The position numbers were made by a program, and so were the translations under genes. This document shows positions 36,412 through 46,100 of a stretch of DNA of 64,000 nucleotides, piece by piece. The notes under the pieces were generated by a model. The model searched no databases. It saw nothing but the letters and a program-made list of their open reading frames with translations, and had not been told where the DNA came from. The stretch's first letter is position 1. Each line of letters starts with the position of its first letter. Source of the stretch: Chrysaora quinquecirrha (lineage: Eukaryota; Cnidaria; Scyphozoa; Semaeostomeae; Pelagiidae); contig JACTAT010000016.1 in assembly GCA_014526335.1 (NCBI GenBank), positions 662,770 to 726,769 on the forward strand. Direction: 5' to 3'.

Positions 36412-39400
36412 CACCTTACATTACCACAGCTATGCCACAACCAAACACATCATTATCATTGGCGATTTCCTAAAGCACAGAAGCAAAAAATTTCCATATC
36501 GACGTCGAATGAAAAAAATTAGCAAAACTTACATGATTCAATGGGTACTTGAGCTAAAAAGAAAATTGTAATTACAAAGTGAATAATCTATTGACAATTT
36601 CAACGAAGTTTTTTCAAGTCAGAAGCAGCGAAGAAGTACATCCCTAAATAATACCTTGATAGGACTGACACTGGCAAAATAGAATTGATTTACCTTGAGC
36701 CGTTGTTGGTGGAGGCTTGTTTGTTGGCATTTTATCTGTAAAAGTATAGTGTATATTTTAAGGCTATCTTCTAGAACTAATACAGCAACCTCGTCCCAAG
36801 GCCCCAAATCGAATTTCCTCGAATCTCAACCGTAAAATCGATTTTGGTAGGGCGTGTTCTTCTAAACCAATCCTTTTTTTGGCAGCATTCTTTTTTCGGT
36901 ATGTGTGTTTTTCGCGAAGCCATTCTTCTGAAAACGGCAGGCTTCGGAGCAAGTTTTCGAGCTGTCGAAAACCTTCTGCCATCAAAAGCAGAAGAAGATT
37001 TCCGAGACTTTCGAGAGATTCTTGGTTTAAAAGTCAATGAGAATGCAATTTTACCAGTTGCCATGAGACATGTTCCAAAAGGATCTGGGACAACGTAAGC
37101 AAGAATTTTGGCGCGAAAGTTTTCCGACTTCCAGAATCTCTGTTTTTCGAAAAGCATGGATTCTGTTTTTTGGGGTATCATTTTGCTAAGATGATCAATT
37201 TTGATAAATTCACAATAACTGCCAAATAAATTTCAGCTCCATAACTCTAAAAAAATGACTTTTGAGTATTTCTATGTACTATATTCAAATTTCTTTGGGC
37301 ACTTTGGGGTATACTTTTTAGAATTTTCATAAATTTTGGGGTCTACTTTTTATTACGAAAATGGCACACCCCCGTCACTGATCTATTGAAGTTACCCCCC
37401 CGGGTTTTGGAAGCTTTCTGTTTTTAAATTTCGGAAAGTTTTCGAGGTTCGGAAGAACACGACCCAAGAAAAATGGTATATTGTTTGCTGTAAATGCTTT
37501 GATTGACCAACAAAGTGCTCGACTCTTTGGTCACGTCACAAAACATTGCTTTTCAATCAATTTCAGCTCACGAAAACGATAAGCCGCAAACATTTTTGAT
37601 CTTCATGAAAAAAATCGCATAACACAACATGAAGATTAATGACAGGAGGTTAACAGAGCCCGACCAGTGTCTAAAATACAACGCTGCATCTTCATTCTTC
37701 GTGTTACGGTACAGTTTTTGTAACAGGAATAAACGTCTGTTACATCAGAGTAATTCACTGAATGCACGAAAGAGATACGACTCGAACTGAGATTAAAGAT
37801 TGACTAAAGGCCTGGCTAAACTAGGAGACCTGTCGCGCGCGACATTGATGTCCCCTTTGTGTCTCCCAGTTTAGCTACCTCGGAAACGTTGTAGCGCGCG
37901 ACAAAATTTGTAGCAAGAGACACGCGAAAGTTTCTGGGAAACAATAGAAATGCTTCTTGTCTCTGCGACATGCAAATGACTCGGGGCACATGTTGCTCGC
38001 TTTCACTTGCATGTTTAGCCCCCCTGAGAGACACGCCGAATATATTGTCGCGCGCGACATGTCTCCTTGTTTAGCTATAGCTTAATAATTAGATTGTGAG
38101 CTACAATATATATACAAGTACAAACGAGGCTAAAGTAATATTTAGGCATTTCAGGGAAGAATGCCGTTTAGTGTACCGTTTAGCTGCCACGACACAGAAT
38201 ACATGTACTTATAGTGTATACACGTATTTTTTTTTATAAGAAGCGCTTTATAAGAAACCCAAACTCTCGAATGGCCAAAAACTTAAGAAACTCCAGTACT
38301 GGAAATTTTTTACGTAGGAAACTTTTCACCTCGGACAGCGAAAATTTTCTTTTATTTCCTGTGTTTCTTTTGCAATTACGTATTTCTCTGACAAGTAGAT
38401 TAACAGGAAACCCATATGCATTGAAATACGATCGATAAATGGATTTGGAACATAATTCAGATAGAATAACTATTTTCCATACAAGGATATTCAAGAAACT
38501 CTTAAGAACCTTTCGGTACTCAAAATCTAAAAATTTTAAGAAACTTATTCAGTACTGGATCAATTTTTTAGTTTCTTATAAAAAAAATACGTGTTGATCC
38601 AATACGATCGATAAATGGGTTTAGAACATCATCCAGATAGAATAACTATGTTGCATATAAGGATATTCAAGAAACTCTTAAGAAACTTTCAGTACTCAAA
38701 ATCTAAAAATTTTAAGAAACTTTCAGCACTGGATAATTTTTTTTAGTTTCTTATAAAAAAAATACGTGTAGTTCTACAAAAGGAAAGATCAAAATTCGAA
38801 AATCCTTACCAAGTAGGCGTATCGTCCTGAAAACTATGGGACAGCTGTTTTGTTGCGAATATGACTTGCAATACACATCAATCGTAGAATCATTTCCAAA
38901 ATGGTCCTCGGTCAAAATTAGAGTTTCGTTGCAAAATATTGTGCGAACCTTGTCTTGGGAACAAAAATGTTTTTTCTCTTCACTAATTTTCGTATTATTT
39001 CTTGTTATCCACATTTTAGTCAAAAAAAGTCTAAACTCATTAGCAGATTTCCCAGAACACGTGACATTGATTTGCACGGGCTGTCCTTTCAGGCTATGCT
39101 TTGGAGTCACAAAAAAATCAATAGTTGGAGCATTTACTAAAAAGAAAGGAAAATCCAAGCGTTAGGCCTTCGAAAATGATTAATGAAATTTTTTTATAAG
39201 CAACTGGTAAGTAAGCTCTAAAGAGATAGGATCATACAGGGACGCCGGAGAGGGGGCGCGGGGGGGCAATCGCCCCTCCTGCCCTCTCTTAAGGGGGGGC
39301 AAGGGGGCGATAGTGCCCTTTCAATGTAAAACGATAATTGACTTTGACAACATACGATGTTTCGCCATAATTATGCCATTCGAAATGCGTGCGTTTGGAG

Positions 39401-40200
39401 ACATAGCCAAAAATTGTCGTACGAAAACATGATTAATTCTCGTTGAAAAACTTTTGTTGCATTTTAAGCCGATCCAAATGGCGTGGACACAAAAAATTTC
39501 CTGGGAGAGTACCACCAAAACCCCTAATTTTTTATCTCAATTGCCCTTACGTTCCTGGTCGCCCCCTTGCCCTACCATCGCTCCGGCGTCCCTGATCATA
39601 ATATGTTTTAGCAACTAAACAGTAAGGAAAGAAATCTCTTTCATTAGCAGTCATTACTTTTTTAAAACATCAAATTCGACATTCAGTTCAATTAACTTCG
39701 ATCCTAAATTCTTTTCAGCCTACACCATGATGATACCTTTTTATACGCTCCTTCTCCTTTCAGTCCTTCGCAAGGACAAAGGGAGGTCCTTAAAATGGGG
39801 GAAGGGTACTTGTCCAAACCACCTTGCCAACCTTGAAGATTCATTCATTCCAGCGAGTCACAGGCATATTTCCGCTGAACAGCGAGAATATGGGCAGAAG
39901 CACCTCAAAGCCTCAGTGACCCTGAAGGGACCTTTTGGTAACAATAAGACTCATGTTTGGAAAAAGGCTACAGTGCCATGGGGTTTTCTTGGAACGCAAC
40001 TTGGTTAAGTATCTTTAGGGGGGGGGGGGTAGGGGTACAGCACTTCCACTTCAAGAAGAGACGAGACACTTCTTATTTATTGAAAGATAAAGAAATTTCT
40101 ACTCACCCTTCTTTGTTTCACAGCTAGCTGCTTCCACATTAGTAAGCTTTAAAGTTATCACCAAAATAACTAAGAATATTTTATCTTCCTGTTTTGCCAT
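23446..40200 (-). CDS. Receptor tyrosine kinase with one Ig-like domain, complete 15-exon model
   Basis: A single-pass membrane receptor that should phosphorylate tyrosines after ligand-induced dimerisation. Exons: 40107-40200, 38810-39136, 36694-36735, 36533-36553, 35875-36011, 34172-34241, 33132-33200, 31484-31636, 31257-31370, 27418-27578, 26373-26492, 25766-25836, 25025-25065, 24544-24652, 23446-23545. They sum to 1629 nt, 542 residues plus stop, with phases matching at every junction. Residues 1-24 look like a signal peptide ([12 protein letters not shown] core). 32-140 form an Ig-like domain with several N-X-S/T sites. A Pro/Thr linker and a transmembrane helix near 175-196 follow. Kinase: LGTGAFGFV (G-loop 273-278), VAVKML (Lys301), Glu318, IHRDLAARN (Asp401), DFG (419-421), tandem Tyr 431-432, ALE in place of APE (445-447), [16 protein letters not shown] and RPTF. 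It resembles FGFR/VEGFR/RET-class kinases; the subfamily is unassigned. There is almost no C-tail. Intron 9 is filled by satellite DNA. Confidence 0.88.
23852..23943 (-). repeat. tRNA-like SINE family 2, copy on minus strand
   Basis: The minus strand reads GAGCTCTATAGCTCAATGG (A-box-like) then AAGTTCGAATCCG (B-box-like), like a tRNA body without a proper acceptor stem. Related plus-strand copies lie at 25890-26088, 26118-26312 and 26640-26830. Confidence 0.7.
23954..24439. mobile_element. hAT-like MITE (CCCAGGGGG..CCCCCTGGG) with exact 8-bp TSD
   Basis: The termini CCCAGGGGGATACTCATTAA and GGAGTTACCCCCTGGG are inverted. The element is flanked on both sides by CACAACTT. The interior has recurrent TTTGGGGTC phrases. 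It lies between the last two receptor kinase exons. Confidence 0.9.
25144..25632. mobile_element. hAT-like MITE (CAGGGCCTCTTTTAA) with exact 8-bp TSD
   Basis: It starts CAGGGCCTCTTTTAACA and ends TTAAAAGAGGCCCTG. It is flanked on both sides by AAGTCAGT. The interior is rich in GCCCCCCTAGT motifs. It lies in a receptor kinase intron between exons 25025-25065 and 25766-25836. Confidence 0.9.
25890..26088 (+). repeat. SINE family 2, copy 1 of a direct cluster
   Basis: A 5' module (CAAACGGGAGGACAGCC ... GACTTGGAGAGTTACTC) is followed by a degenerate tRNA-like part with GCAGGTTCAAATCTCATC as B box, then CAATTGTGGTATGC. The same order recurs at 26118 and 26640. Confidence 0.65.
26118..26312 (+). 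repeat. SINE family 2, copy 2 of a direct cluster
   Basis: It has the same 5' module, then an exact A-box-like TAGCTCAGTGG at 26226-26236 and GTTCAAGTCC at 26271-26280, the spacing of a tRNA promoter. No paired acceptor stem is seen, so it is not called a tRNA gene. It lies within a receptor kinase intron. Confidence 0.7.
26640..26830 (+). repeat. SINE family 2, copy 3 of a direct cluster
   Basis: It contains GGAGGAGAGCCTTGGGCTGT and GACTTGGAGGGTTATTC, then TATCTCAGTGG (26756-26766) and GGTTCGAATC (26799-26808). It sits in the receptor kinase intron between exons 26373-26492 and 27418-27578. Confidence 0.7.
27637..31174. repeat. 3.5-kb pentanucleotide satellite (AGCAA/AGCAT)n inside the receptor kinase
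   Basis: About 700 pentamers, nearly all AGCAA or AGCAT, with occasional 3-, 4- or 6-base units and a few GGCAA variants at the edges. About 27680-29880 alternates the two pentamers, 29880-30840 is almost pure AGCAA, and the rest alternates again. The array fills about 96 percent of the 3,678-bp intron 9. It ends about 60 bp before the acceptor and 80 bp after the donor. Having no stop in three minus-strand frames, it produces open frames of more than 1,000 codons that are artefacts. Confidence 0.98.
31838..32153. repeat. Foldback element with AAACCCGAAAACCCG repeats
   Basis: The ends TGAGGGGGGCTTTGG and CCAAAAGCCTCCCTCA are inverted. The interior repeats ACCCGAAAACCCGG about seven times. 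A similar design with other termini is at 47860-48298. It is intronic to the receptor kinase. Confidence 0.7.
32527..32897. mobile_element. MITE family C, copy in receptor kinase intron
   Basis: The termini TACACGTTTTTTTCTTATAA and TTATAAAAAAAAAACGTGTA are inverted, with GTTCTTAA blocks inside. It directly abuts a GAGGGGC-family remnant (32896-33095). Confidence 0.85.
32896..33095. repeat. Foldback remnant of the GAGGGGC..TTCACTC family
   Basis: It carries GTGTACGAGATTTACG, AGAAGTGAATTACCCCTCAC and an inverted TCTCGTACGCC block. It lies just outside receptor kinase exon 33132-33200. Confidence 0.55.
33281..33511. mobile_element. MITE family A, diverged copy
   Basis: The left end TAGGCCTGCCAAATGATCAA and right end GATAGCTTCGCTAGGGCCTTA are recognisable. 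The middle shares GTTTGGCCGTT and GCCAAACGGTCAAATGTTTG with the family. It is intronic to the receptor kinase. Confidence 0.7.
33745..34023. mobile_element. MITE family B, copy 2
   Basis: The termini TAAAGGCCTGGCTAAACTAG and AGTTTAGCCATAGCTTTA frame an interior with GTCGCGCACGACATTG. It is followed at once by a 30-bp family A terminus (34024-34055). It is intronic to the receptor kinase. Confidence 0.85.
34340..34740. other. GC-rich unidentified block in receptor kinase intron
   Basis: This stretch is clearly more GC-rich than its surroundings and contains GATGACGACGCTGATTGG, CCACCCTCCTCACGGG and CCTGACCTGACCTAACC. A 74-codon minus-strand frame has no recognisable motif. It may be a fragment of a larger transposon inserted here; the family is unknown. 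Confidence 0.4.
34914..35126. repeat. Long imperfect palindrome, arms about 85 bp
   Basis: TTCCGCAAAAGATGGCCGCC at the left pairs with GGCCGCCATCTTTTGCGGAA at the right. The inner arms GAATTCTGGGAATAATTTCC and GGAAATTATTCCCAGAATTC pair almost exactly. The loop is about 40 bp. It is probably a foldback transposon in a receptor kinase intron. Confidence 0.85.
36057..36413. repeat. (ATC/ATA)n compound microsatellite
   Basis: Runs of ATAATA pass into ATC repeats with interruptions. The best tract is 36323-36412. It makes poly-Met and poly-Asp open frames on the minus strand, which are artefacts. It lies between the transmembrane exon (35875-36011) and the 21-bp microexon (36533-36553). Confidence 0.97.
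36849..37463. mobile_element. Foldback element with GGGCGTGTTCTTC termini, containing a nested remnant
   Basis: The left end is TAGGGCGTGTTCTTCTAAACC and the right end GGTTCGGAAGAACACGACCC. The right interior (about 37167-37406) matches the right half of the element at 54736-55080, ending CTATTGAAGTTACCCCC and CCGGG, so it looks like a truncated nested insertion. A tiny version of the outer element lies at 45692-45753. Confidence 0.65.
37805..38084. mobile_element. MITE family B, copy 3
   Basis: TAAAGGCCTGGCTAAACTAG at the left and GTTTAGCTATAGCTTA at the right. The body closely matches 33745-34023. It is intronic to the receptor kinase. Confidence 0.85.
38219..38770. mobile_element. MITE family C, copy with duplicated right end
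   Basis: It starts TACACGTATTTTTTTTTATA. A right terminus TTTCTTATAAAAAAAATACG occurs twice, near 38575-38594 and 38750-38770, with the intervening 175 bp repeated. The second terminus stops about 40 bp short of Ig exon 38810-39136. Confidence 0.75.
39237..39594. mobile_element. hAT-like MITE (CAGGGACGCCGGAG termini)
   Basis: The left end CAGGGACGCCGGAG and right end CTCCGGCGTCCCTG are perfect inverted repeats. Both flanks carry ATCATA (6 bp). The interior is rich in GGGGGGCAA and GCCCTT. It lies in the first intron of the receptor kinase. Confidence 0.75.
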
Positions 40201-41142
40201 TATTGGCTGGAAAATAAAATCGTTCGGTTTACTTCCAAATGTAATTGGGTGTGCGACAAAATGCAAAAATATTTTTAAGAAAATCCAGCACTGGAAACTT
40301 TTACCTAAGAAAAGTGTAACTTTTTTAGTTTCTTAAAAAAGTACGTACTGTAGGCAGTGTACTATTTATATCTGTTTGTATTTTTCAGGGAAATGTAATT
40401 TTCTTTATAAAATTAATTTTGTACAGTATTATTTTCAATTTAGATTACAGTAGTGATAAACAAAATTCCAAAGTATAAAAGCGATTTTATCTTAAGTAGT
40501 CTAAATTCTTAAAAAATTTCAGCCTTCTTCGTATAGATTCCTTACATGTCTTTATAGATTCCTTGGCTAAAAAGCGTGTAAACCACAGTTTTATAACCAT
40601 TGTAATTGTAATATATTTTGTCTGCAAAATCATACAATAGGGAGCGGGGTGGTTTGCAAACGGCAAATGCAGACAGGGCCTAGCAGCAGACAGAAACTTT
40701 AGTTCAATTGTTCCAGTGCCCCTCGCAAGTTTTTCAAGGAATACAAGAAAAATTTTAAATATAGACCTTAAAAATTAGGATCAAATAATTGTACTAACCT
40801 TTGGGTTGCCACGAAAGTTGTAAAATATCAGTAAAAAGTGCAAAACTTCGGTGTGTTAGTCAGTCAGCAGATTTCGAAACAATCTTCGAAACTTTACGCC
40901 CTGCTGCTCTTTTGTGTTTGGAAAGGCAAGGCTGAACAAAAGCATTGATAGTGAAAGGAACAAAGTGGTTCCAAGAAAAGGGGAAGTACATGCTAATCAT
41001 ATGATGCGGAAATTGTCAGTTAAACATTCGGCATATTTCAGTGTCATGTCAGAACAGAACATCACATCGAACAAATGTACTCTGGACTTAAAATCTTGTA
41101 AACGTCATGAGATAAAAATAGCAAGGTATCTGAATACAGTAA

Positions 41143-41310
41143 GGCCGTAACCAAACGATCAAACATTATTGTTCAAACATTTGCAATTTGCTAGTCAAGC
41201 AAAATGCTCGACCTTTTGCCCACTTCGCAAAACATTGCTCGTCTAACAGTTTTTGCTGGATGCAAGCATAAAATGTTTCTGAAGTTTTTCAAGAACATTG
41301 CTAATCGAAT
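41143..41310. mobile_element. MITE family A, 5' half only
   Basis: It begins TAAGGCCGTAACCAAACGAT and keeps the subterminal CAAGCAAAATG block. The right terminus is missing. Confidence 0.6.
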
Positions 41311-41846
41311 TCTGCTTACCAAGGAGGGTGAAAAATCACGCAATCACGCGCAATTTTTCGACGATTCACGCAAACACGCAAGATAAAACTTCATTTTCAC
41401 GTGCGCACAACTACAGACAATGCTAGATGGATAAAAGGGCATTCCTGCATTCAAGCAACCTCTCGATTATGTCGTCGACACAGTAAATCACGAAATCACG
41501 AGCAGTACCAAAGCATTTCACGCGACATGCAGGAGTTTAGATTCACGCATTCAATGGGAAAAATTTCTCGTTTCACGAAATGACGCATGAAAAATGGTCC
41601 AATAACGCATCATGCAGAACCGTTTGGGGCCTCTTTTCAACGTTCTACACTCAAAATGTAAAAATTTTACGATAGTACATCGACAACTTTACAAAACTTC
41701 TTTACAAAAATACATATTTTTTCAACAAGCAACTGAACTTTTGGTCAAGCCCTCAAACATAGTCAATAGAATAAACACTACTAGTGTTTATTCTTATAAA
41801 TATGCCTAAAAGTTGCTCAAAATATCTAGTATTTCAGCCATCACTG

Positions 41847-42425
41847 AGACCCCGTTTACACAATGCCGGTACGAGATGAATACGGTACGAAACTACTGTA
41901 TGCCGTATTGGCCTTGCGTCTACACTATGCCGGCACAGTTTTGATATGAATACGGTACGAGATGAATACGGTACGAAACTACTGTATGCCGTATTGGCCT
42001 TGCGTCTACACTATGCCGGCACAGTTTTGATACGAATACGGTACGAGATGAATACGGTACGAAACTACTGTATACCGTTTTGGCCTTGCGTCTACACTAT
42101 GCCGGCACAGTTTTGATATGAATACGGTACGAGATGAATACGGTACGAAACTACTGTATACCGTATTGGCCTTGCGTCTACATTATGCCGGCACAGTTTT
42201 GATACGAATACGGTACGAGATGAATACGATACGCTAACCGGCTTCATCTGAAAACGGCATAGTGCAAACGCCTGAATACGGTACAGTTTGATAGCGCTTT
42301 GCTGAATGAAAGAGAAAAACGATTACTCTTTGTTCTTGTTGACATGAAACAATAGATTTTAGACAAAAGCCGATGACCTTGCTCGTCGTATTCATTTCAT
42401 ACGTGCATAGTGTAAACGGAGACTC
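41847..42425. mobile_element. Foldback element with internal 86-bp tandem repeats
   Basis: The ends GAGACCCCGTTTACACAATG and CATAGTGTAAACGGAGACTC are inverted. The left two-thirds (41866-42236) is about four 86-bp units of ATGAATACGGTACGAAACTA type carrying CTATGCCGGCACAGTTTTGA. As at 21853-23110, the tandem repeat has expanded from subterminal sequence. Confidence 0.85.
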
Positions 42426-43116
42426 CCGATTCCCCATCCGACATGAAATCATTCCGTATTCAGAGTAAATATATTCGGACTCATCAAGGCTGTTTCTAAC
42501 ACTGTATTAGACATGATAGACACCACTTACCATGACAAGCCTTTGTTATTTAGTAGGGCAACGTTTCGGGAGAGATCCGTCTCCCATCATCGTGCAATGA
42601 GAAATGTGGTTTCTTTCCTATTTATTGCAAAGGACGGATTGAAAGGTGTGAAATTAACCGGACCTGCGAGGAAGCTCGTAATTTTGGCGCTCAATTTCTA
42701 AAATTTGTGGCGCCAAAATTGCGTTCAGTTCAATTTTCAATTTTAATCAACCAGATGTCTTGGATTGAGTAAGATACTTGATTAATACAAGGAGTTAAGA
42801 GAACTGAGTGAATGCAATCTTTAACAAGTCTGTTTTTCCCGTTCTTATCCTCTGAAATGTTATCCCAATCCATCTGGTGTTTTTCCGTCCAACAATGATT
42901 GGCAAGATTAGCCTCAGCTCACAAGAATCCATTTTTTAACGAGACGCTCAAAAAGAGACACATTTTTGGTTCTCTATGTGATAAGCTAATTTGGTGCAAA
43001 AATTATCTGAAAATGCAAAGTGCTGGATAAATCAGTATAAAGCAAATTAATTAAAGTGACTGAATTATATTCAAGCTAGACTTACCGATTCAATGTCTTT
43101 ATCAAAGAACATTAGA

Positions 43117-43122
43117 TTTATT
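43117..43122 (-). terminator. Candidate sorcin polyadenylation signal AATAAA
   Basis: TTTATT on the plus strand gives AATAAA on the coding strand, 70 bases past the sorcin stop codon. This is a plausible position for a short 3' untranslated region. Confidence 0.55.
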
Positions 43123-43191
43123 GATTCGATGAAAATAATCTACTAATAAGCTACTTCTAAAGTCTGCTCTGTTCATCATCACAGTTTTCCC

Positions 43192-46100
43192 TCAGCAATA
43201 CATCGTCATCTGAATAAACTAGAAATGAAATTAACAGTAATGAGATAAAGTCTAAGCCTACACGTTACTTAAATAAGAAGTGGTTTAGTATAAGAAAGTA
43301 GTGCTTAACTTAAATTCAAGGTTCAATAATGGATACTTGAAACTTAAAAAAGTTCTGTTTCGTATTTTCACTCTTAATGTTCTGTATGTTATTTTCGCTC
43401 TTCTTCAGTTATTCATCTTGCTATTAATCCAGTCTTACGATTTTTTTATGGAACGTTATTTGTGCATTTTTTACAGTGCCTTTAACAGTGCATGCCCAGA
43501 AACACTGCATTCCAAAACTTCTGCTAAGAAAGTCACAAGAAAGTTTTTGGTACTGAAAGCATGAAATATGTAAGAAAGTTTTAATACCAGGCCCTTGATT
43601 TTGTTCATTAATTTTCAGAACTTTTCATTTTAAAATTTTGATCGAGGCTGGCTGTTCTTGTTTTTGCCTTTCTTGAGCCTGAAATGTTCTTAATCTGTTC
43701 TTAATTCATCAGGTTACGAAGACATTAATAATCTTCAGTGAATGTCTGGAGTGGTACTAGATTTGTGTAAAAATGCAGAATTCTTGTCTACATTTTTGTT
43801 ATTAGCTTGCTTTTGACATTCAGCCAGACTGTTTCACTTTTATATTAAGCTGATATTATTCTTAGGGCTTATGAAAAGTACCTAGCTCAGTACCAAGTTC
43901 TTTAACTTTGGGCCTCGTTTGATCAAATTCTAATACCAAAAGTTCCTTAGTTCCTTAATTCTGACTGCACATTTAGTGCCACGGAAATAGCACTGACGCA
44001 AGAAAAACATCGAAATTCTGAATTTTGACTTACATGAACCGATGTCCAGGGAAATGGCAACTATATGGAGGCATTTAGATGTAAACAAAGCAGGAAACTG
44101 CTCAATGAAACATTTGATACAAGCGTAGCACACAATTTGTACGAGTTTTGAATGCAAATGTATAGAAACGGGTTCATAATTCTTAATTTTTTGTAGTGAC
44201 AAAAATATTCAACATTGAAAGTTCCTTAGGGATTCATCTTTAGTTGCATAAGTTCTTTAAAAGTACAAAAGTACAAAATAACAACAAACGAATATCAAAT
44301 ACATTATGTACTTACGTCATCGTATCCAAATTGAGCAAAGCCAGTTTGCGTTGCATCTCGTCTGCGGAAGGAGTCTACGAAAAACAAAAAAGCAGCTATT
44401 TCTAACTCTGAAGATTTTTTACGGAGCAAATACAATTTAGTCTTAACTTCTTGCAGCATTTGTTCAAAATTGAGCTCTACCTTCATTTGGCAACTACTGC
44501 AAGAATACACATTTTCGACGAACCACTGCCATTAAGGAATGCTTTCAAATATCAAGATATCAAGTTCTAGATGCTAAAATCGTTTAGAGCATCCAAAACT
44601 TCGTCTAGGTGCAAAATTTCACTGTCCTAGCTCTTGTATCTCTGGTTTTATGAGTGTTCAAAGTGCCCCTACTTCATAAGGGCTTTGAACCTCCTTGATA
44701 ATGATACGTGCCCCAGGTGAAACTGTTCACCCTGACTAGTTGGAGCCCTTAGCTATACAATCCTTAAGTTTAAAAAGATAATAGCTCATAAAACCAATAC
44801 TATAAGCGTTAGGATAAGATGGCAAAACTTTGCACCTAGATTAAATTCTATATGCTTAATAAATACCAATTTAGTATCAAAAACTCTTTATGTTAGATTC
44901 TTTTGATAATTTGTATTTGATCATTGTAACCCTGTGCACTTAACTACTAGTTCCAGTTCTCCAACTTAGGTGTGAACTTTAGGTTTAAATATTTTAATTA
45001 GAAGTTGCTCGAGTATGAGTCAGTTCAAGTTGCCTAGAAGAGCAACGCAATATTTTAGCTACCAAGCTGTTTAGTTTTGCTGTTAATTCACAAATGTTAA
45101 TAGAGTGATTTACAAGATGCTTGTACATATTTTGTAAGAGATGAGTCGTTCATTTCTTCTCATTCCTGCCTTGCTCTACGTTCACAAGAGAGGGGTTGAC
45201 AGGGGGGTCTTTGGTACCGGTACCACAAGGTTTGGTACCAGGTGCCACCCAAATTGCAGGTATTGGTACCACGTAATCTCAATTTTGGTTGTAGTAAACC
45301 CAATTGTCTGTCTGATGAAATGTTAATACACATGAATTGATAGAGGAACTAGGTTCCGCCCTTTTTAGAGCTTTTGGTACCAGGTACCACCCCTCTGGTA
45401 CCATATGGCACCACTACCCTGTCACCCCTCTCACTTTATGTCGAAGGTTTGAAAAATTTCTATGATGGCCGCTGTTTGTAAAAAAACGTATTCTAAGTAC
45501 CAACCTGTAAGGAGTCTAAGTCGGACAGCAATACCAATGAAGTTATCAAAGGAGATTCTACCATCTGTAGAATAGCGCTTTACGATGATGTTCAAAGCTT
45601 GTGGAGTCAGATTATAGCCTTTAAACGAAAGAAGAAATGTTTTAGAATAAAATATGCAAAGTTAAAAAGAATTAAACTAGATGATGTTAGGGCTAGGGCG
45701 TGTTCTTCTAAACCTCCAAACCTTCCAAACACCGAAAGAAGAACGTGTTACGCCTTCGTTTTGCCACACGAAGAAAAATTTTTTGGTAGCTGCGTATTAT
45801 TCTAGCTTGTTTTGAAATTTAGATTGGGAGTGAATTACAACGAATCTTCGCTCCTGGCCAAACGATCAAACATAGTTTGTCAAATGTCTGATATTAGCTT
45901 GTCAAACACAATGTTTGAGCGTTTGACCATTAGGCAAAACATTTCTTAATGTTTCTTAAAGCTTTTCAAAAACATTGCTGAGCGAGCTCTGCTTGCCAGA
46001 AAACGTTTTGTAACGTGGTCAAACCGTTAAACATTTCTTGTAAAGCAAATCTCAAATGTTTGACCAACAAAATTTGATCGTTTGGCCAGATTACAAAACG

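Larger units (their letters stand above)
40201..43116. other. Intergenic region between receptor kinase 5' end and sorcin 3' end
   Basis: It contains the presumed receptor kinase promoter (immediately right of 40200), family A, C and D fragments, and a foldback element with an 86-bp tandem repeat. No coding exon is supported. No TATA box or initiator could be assigned with confidence. Confidence 0.6.

Noticed and set aside
36137..36440. Poly-Met and poly-Asp open frames
   Set aside because: Direct translation of an (ATC)n microsatellite.
36777..37181. 134-codon minus-strand frame
   Set aside because: It lies wholly within a foldback element and a nested remnant, with no known domain.
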